From: Limihaloglobus sulfuriphilus
Lineage (GTDB): Bacteria; Planctomycetota; Phycisphaerae; Sedimentisphaerales; Sedimentisphaeraceae
Direction of reading: 5' to 3'
DNA length: 64,000 nt
NCBI RefSeq assembly: GCF_001999965.1
Contig: NZ_CP019646.1
Coordinates: forward strand, 2,108,001-2,172,000
Under the pieces are notes generated by a model. The model did no database searches and was not told the DNA's origin. It saw only the letters and a program-made list of their open reading frames with translations. Below, one piece after another: positions 61,811-64,000 of the stretch. A program made the translations under genes and the position numbers. Position 1 is the first letter of the stretch, and every line of letters starts with the position of its first letter.

Positions 61811-63004
61811 ATGAAACACATTATAGTTATACCGGATGGCGCGGCAGATGAGCCGCTCGAGATTTTCGACGGTAAAACCGTCATTGAGGCCGCCCGCACT
61901 CCGAACATAGACAGGCTCTGCCGCAGCGCTTACCAGGGCATGGTGAGAACCGTCCCGGAAGGTGTAGCTCCAGGCAGCGATGTAGCCCAGATGAGCATAC
62001 TTGGCTACAATGTCCTGGAGAACTATAACGGGCGGGCACCTATCGAAGCCGCCGCCCAAGGCATAGATCTGGGCAGCGAAGACTGGGTGTTCCGCTGCAA
62101 CCTTGTTACCTATGCCGATGAATGCATGGCAGACCACAGCGCCGGGCACATCTCCAACGAAGAAGCCGGCAAGCTGATGGATGTGATCCGCTCAGAGCTG
62201 GAAACAGAGAACATCAGATTTTATAAAGGTGTCAGCTACAGGCATTTATGCGTTATAAGCGGCGCAACCTTTGACCTTGAGACACAGCCGCCCCACGAGA
62301 TTATCGGAAAGCCCATCGACAAGAATCTGCCAAAAGGCAAAAACGAATCTCTAATCCGTGAACTTATGCTCCGCAGCCGCAGCCTGTTCGAAAACCACGA
62401 GATAAACACCGTCCGAATGGACCTTGGCGAAAATCCGGTAAGCTCAATCTGGCTCTGGGGTCAGGGCAGAAAAACAGAGCTCAAGCCGTTCAAAGACGCT
62501 TACGGCAAGACCGGAGCCATGATAACCGCCGTAGATCTGGCACGCGGGCTGGCAACGCTGATTGGTTTTGATATAATCAACGTCGAAGGCGCAACCGGTT
62601 ATTACGACACAAACTATCAGGGCAAAACCGAAGCGGCCAAAGAAGCGCTCAAGACGCATGACGTCGTAGTCGTGCATATTGAAGGCCCCGATGAAGCCGG
62701 CCACAGCGGCAACGCAGTGATAAAAAAGAAAGCTCTCGAGCGGATAGACGAGCTGGTTATAGGCCCTCTGGCAGAGGAAATGGAGAAATATCAGGGTTCA
62801 CGTATGCTGGTTATGCCTGACCACCCTACTCCGATCCGCACCCAGGGCCATACCGCCGAGCCGGTACCGTTCCTTATTTATGGAGACGGCATAAAACCAA
62901 ATATAGATAAAACTTTCTCAGAGAGAAACGCCGCACAAAGCGGGCTTTTTATTGATGAAGGATATCAATTAATGGAATTTTTCTTAAAAGGTATGAGGAG
63001 ATAA
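61811..63004 (+). CDS. apgM: Archaeal-type (ApgM) phosphoglycerate mutase-like protein; possible homoserine kinase analogue
   Basis: A 397-residue alkaline-phosphatase-superfamily protein of the cofactor-independent archaeal PGM class: IVIPDGAADEPLEI with the metal Asp, PGSDVAQMSILGYN with the nucleophile Ser, HIEGPDEAGHSGN and MPDHPTPIRTQGHTAEPVP with metal ligands. ApgM interconverts 2- and 3-phosphoglycerate. Its position between hom and lysC, with a one-base overlap with lysC, fits the proposal made for other bacteria that such proteins replace homoserine kinase. Both roles are possible. The ATG at 61811 is chosen over a TTG at 61796. Confidence 0.88.
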   Translation: MKHIIVIPDGAADEPLEIFDGKTVIEAARTPNIDRLCRSAYQGMVRTVPEGVAPGSDVAQMSILGYNVLENYNGRAPIEAAAQGIDLGSEDWVFRCNLVTYADECMADHSAGHISNEEAGKLMDVIRSELETENIRFYKGVSYRHLCVISGATFDLETQPPHEIIGKPIDKNLPKGKNESLIRELMLRSRSLFENHEINTVRMDLGENPVSSIWLWGQGRKTELKPFKDAYGKTGAMITAVDLARGLATLIGFDIINVEGATGYYDTNYQGKTEAAKEALKTHDVVVVHIEGPDEAGHSGNAVIKKKALERIDELVIGPLAEEMEKYQGSRMLVMPDHPTPIRTQGHTAEPVPFLIYGDGIKPNIDKTFSERNAAQSGLFIDEGYQLMEFFLKGMRR

Positions 63005-64000
63005 TGGCAATAATTGTTCAAAAATTCGGCGGCACATCCGTTGCCGACGCAGAAAAAATACAAAGGGCTGCCAGGCGCGCGAAGAAACGTGCAGACCAGG
63101 GCTACCAGGTTGTTATGGTAACATCAGCCCGCGGCAAGATGACCGATCATCTGATAGCAGATGCCCTGGAGCTTAACCCCGATCCGTGCCGACGCGAAAT
63201 GGATCAGCTGCTCAGCACGGGCGAGCAGCAGACGGTCGCCCTGATGGCAATGGCTCTGCACTCTATGGGCCAGCCGGCAATAAGTATGACAGGTTTCCAG
63301 GCCGGCATCAGGACAGATGCAGTGCCGGCCAAAGCCCGTATCACGAATATTGAAAGAGAAAAGATCCAAGCCCAGCTCGATGATGGCAAAATCGTCGTAG
63401 TTGCCGGTTTCCAGGGCATTGACGAATATGAAAACATCACGACTCTTGGCCGCGGCGGCTCTGACACAAGCGCGGTTGCGTTAGCCGCGGCGCTCGAAGC
63501 CGAACAGTGCGAGATATACACCGATGTTGACGGCGTATATACCACCGACCCGCGCAAATTCAAGCGAGCACTAAAGATAGACCAGATCAGCTATGATGAA
63601 ATGCTCGAAATGGCCTCTCTTGGTGCCGGCGTAATGCATGGACGGGCGATCGAATTCGGCAAGAAGTACGGCGTAACTATACACGTTCGCAGCAGTAGCA
63701 AAGAAATAGAAGGAACATTAATAACACACGAGGTCCCCAAAATGGAAGGTATTCTTGTATCTGGCGCAACTATCCAGAAAGATCTGGCTAAAATAACTAT
63801 TATTGAAATCGAAAACCATCCCGGAATAGCGGCAAGGATATTCGCTAATCTGGCCAAAGCAAGGGTAAGCGTGAACGATATTATCCAGACAGAGATTAGC
63901 GAGGATATAGCTAACCTCTCATTCACTGTAGGCAAAAGCGATCTTGCCGATGCGATGAAGTGCATCAAAAAGATAAAATCTGATGTGAACTACAAAGACA
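63004..64000 (+). CDS. lysC: Aspartate kinase (3'-truncated by window edge)
   Basis: First step of the aspartate family, phosphorylating aspartate. The visible 332 residues start MAIIVQKFGGTSVADAEKIQ, with FQAGIRTD, TLGRGGSDTSAVALAAAL, EIYTDVDGVYTTDPR and the beginning of the ACT regulatory region (KITIIEIENHPGIAARIF and VSVNDIIQTEI). The frame is open at base 64000. The gene starts inside the stop of apgM (TAATG), so translation is coupled. The form seems monofunctional with tandem ACT domains. Confidence 0.97.
   Translation, partial: MAIIVQKFGGTSVADAEKIQRAARRAKKRADQGYQVVMVTSARGKMTDHLIADALELNPDPCRREMDQLLSTGEQQTVALMAMALHSMGQPAISMTGFQAGIRTDAVPAKARITNIEREKIQAQLDDGKIVVVAGFQGIDEYENITTLGRGGSDTSAVALAAALEAEQCEIYTDVDGVYTTDPRKFKRALKIDQISYDEMLEMASLGAGVMHGRAIEFGKKYGVTIHVRSSSKEIEGTLITHEVPKMEGILVSGATIQKDLAKITIIEIENHPGIAARIFANLAKARVSVNDIIQTEISEDIANLSFTVGKSDLADAMKCIKKIKSDVNYKD

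Overview
The window looks like the chromosome of an anaerobic planctomycete, most plausibly class Phycisphaerae (Sedimentisphaerales-like). This is inference from several traits together: a 23S-5S unit with no adjoining 16S gene, a MetX-MetW fusion, a TIGR03790 protein, a dockerin-like secreted protein, a complete mreBCD-PBP2 operon, and an oxygen-sensitive NADH-linked [FeFe] hydrogenase. Codon-level GC is moderate and intergenic DNA is AT-rich with many short palindromic repeats. Sigma-70-type promoters (TTGACN or TTGCAT, 16-17 bp, TATAAT-like) can be read in front of many operons.

Layout. 1-5.0 kb: a partial DUF502 membrane protein, tyrS, a ParE/RelE-type toxin-antitoxin pair, a YgiQ-type radical SAM protein carrying an in-frame repeat, and a small membrane protein. 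5.1-9.6 kb, minus strand: its own promoter, tRNA-Ile(GAT), tRNA-Ala(TGC), 23S, 5S and terminator. The 23S gene is interrupted in helix 68 by a stem-bounded insertion of about 300 nt that encodes a GIY-YIG nuclease-like protein. 9.7-16.7 kb, minus strand: psd-pssA-hisA-rsgA-hemW followed by a DUF1573 protein and a Xer recombinase. 16.8-19.7 kb: a TrkA-C membrane protein and a B12-type radical SAM gene between two small membrane proteins. 20.0-24.0 kb, plus strand: pgk, rpe, an AEC transporter and rsmA. 24.0-29.6 kb, minus strand: a cell-elongation operon (MreC-like coiled-coil protein, 48-residue membrane microprotein, mreB, mreC, mreD, PBP2).

29.8-41.2 kb: a secreted dockerin-like protein, metX-metW, a ClpP-fold protein lacking a clear catalytic serine, a sugar isomerase, a Gfo/Idh/MocA oxidoreductase, tRNA-Ser(GGA), a polytopic membrane protein, glmS and a DegT aminotransferase. 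41.5-47.2 kb: a three-gene hydrogenase operon in which the NADH-binding NuoF-like subunit is fused to a GltD-like flavoprotein, followed by the [FeFe] catalytic subunit. 47.3-51.8 kb: a TIGR03790 protein, a polyprenyl-phosphate sugar transferase, a TIGR01777 epimerase and an iron-type alcohol dehydrogenase.

51.9-60.2 kb is the accessory part. It holds an orphan phage-type terminase large subunit, an AsmA-like protein, an IS110-family transposase, rpiB, and a compact operon of a double-HTH sigma-like regulator, an ABC ATPase and a GNAT acetyltransferase. These sit among 85-bp inverted repeats and several palindrome families. 60.3-64.0 kb is the aspartate-family operon hom-apgM-lysC, with lysC running off the window.

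The most unusual items are the GIY-YIG-coding insertion inside 23S rRNA, the NuoF-GltD hydrogenase subunit fusion, and the regulator/ABC-ATPase/GNAT operon with its orphan terminase.
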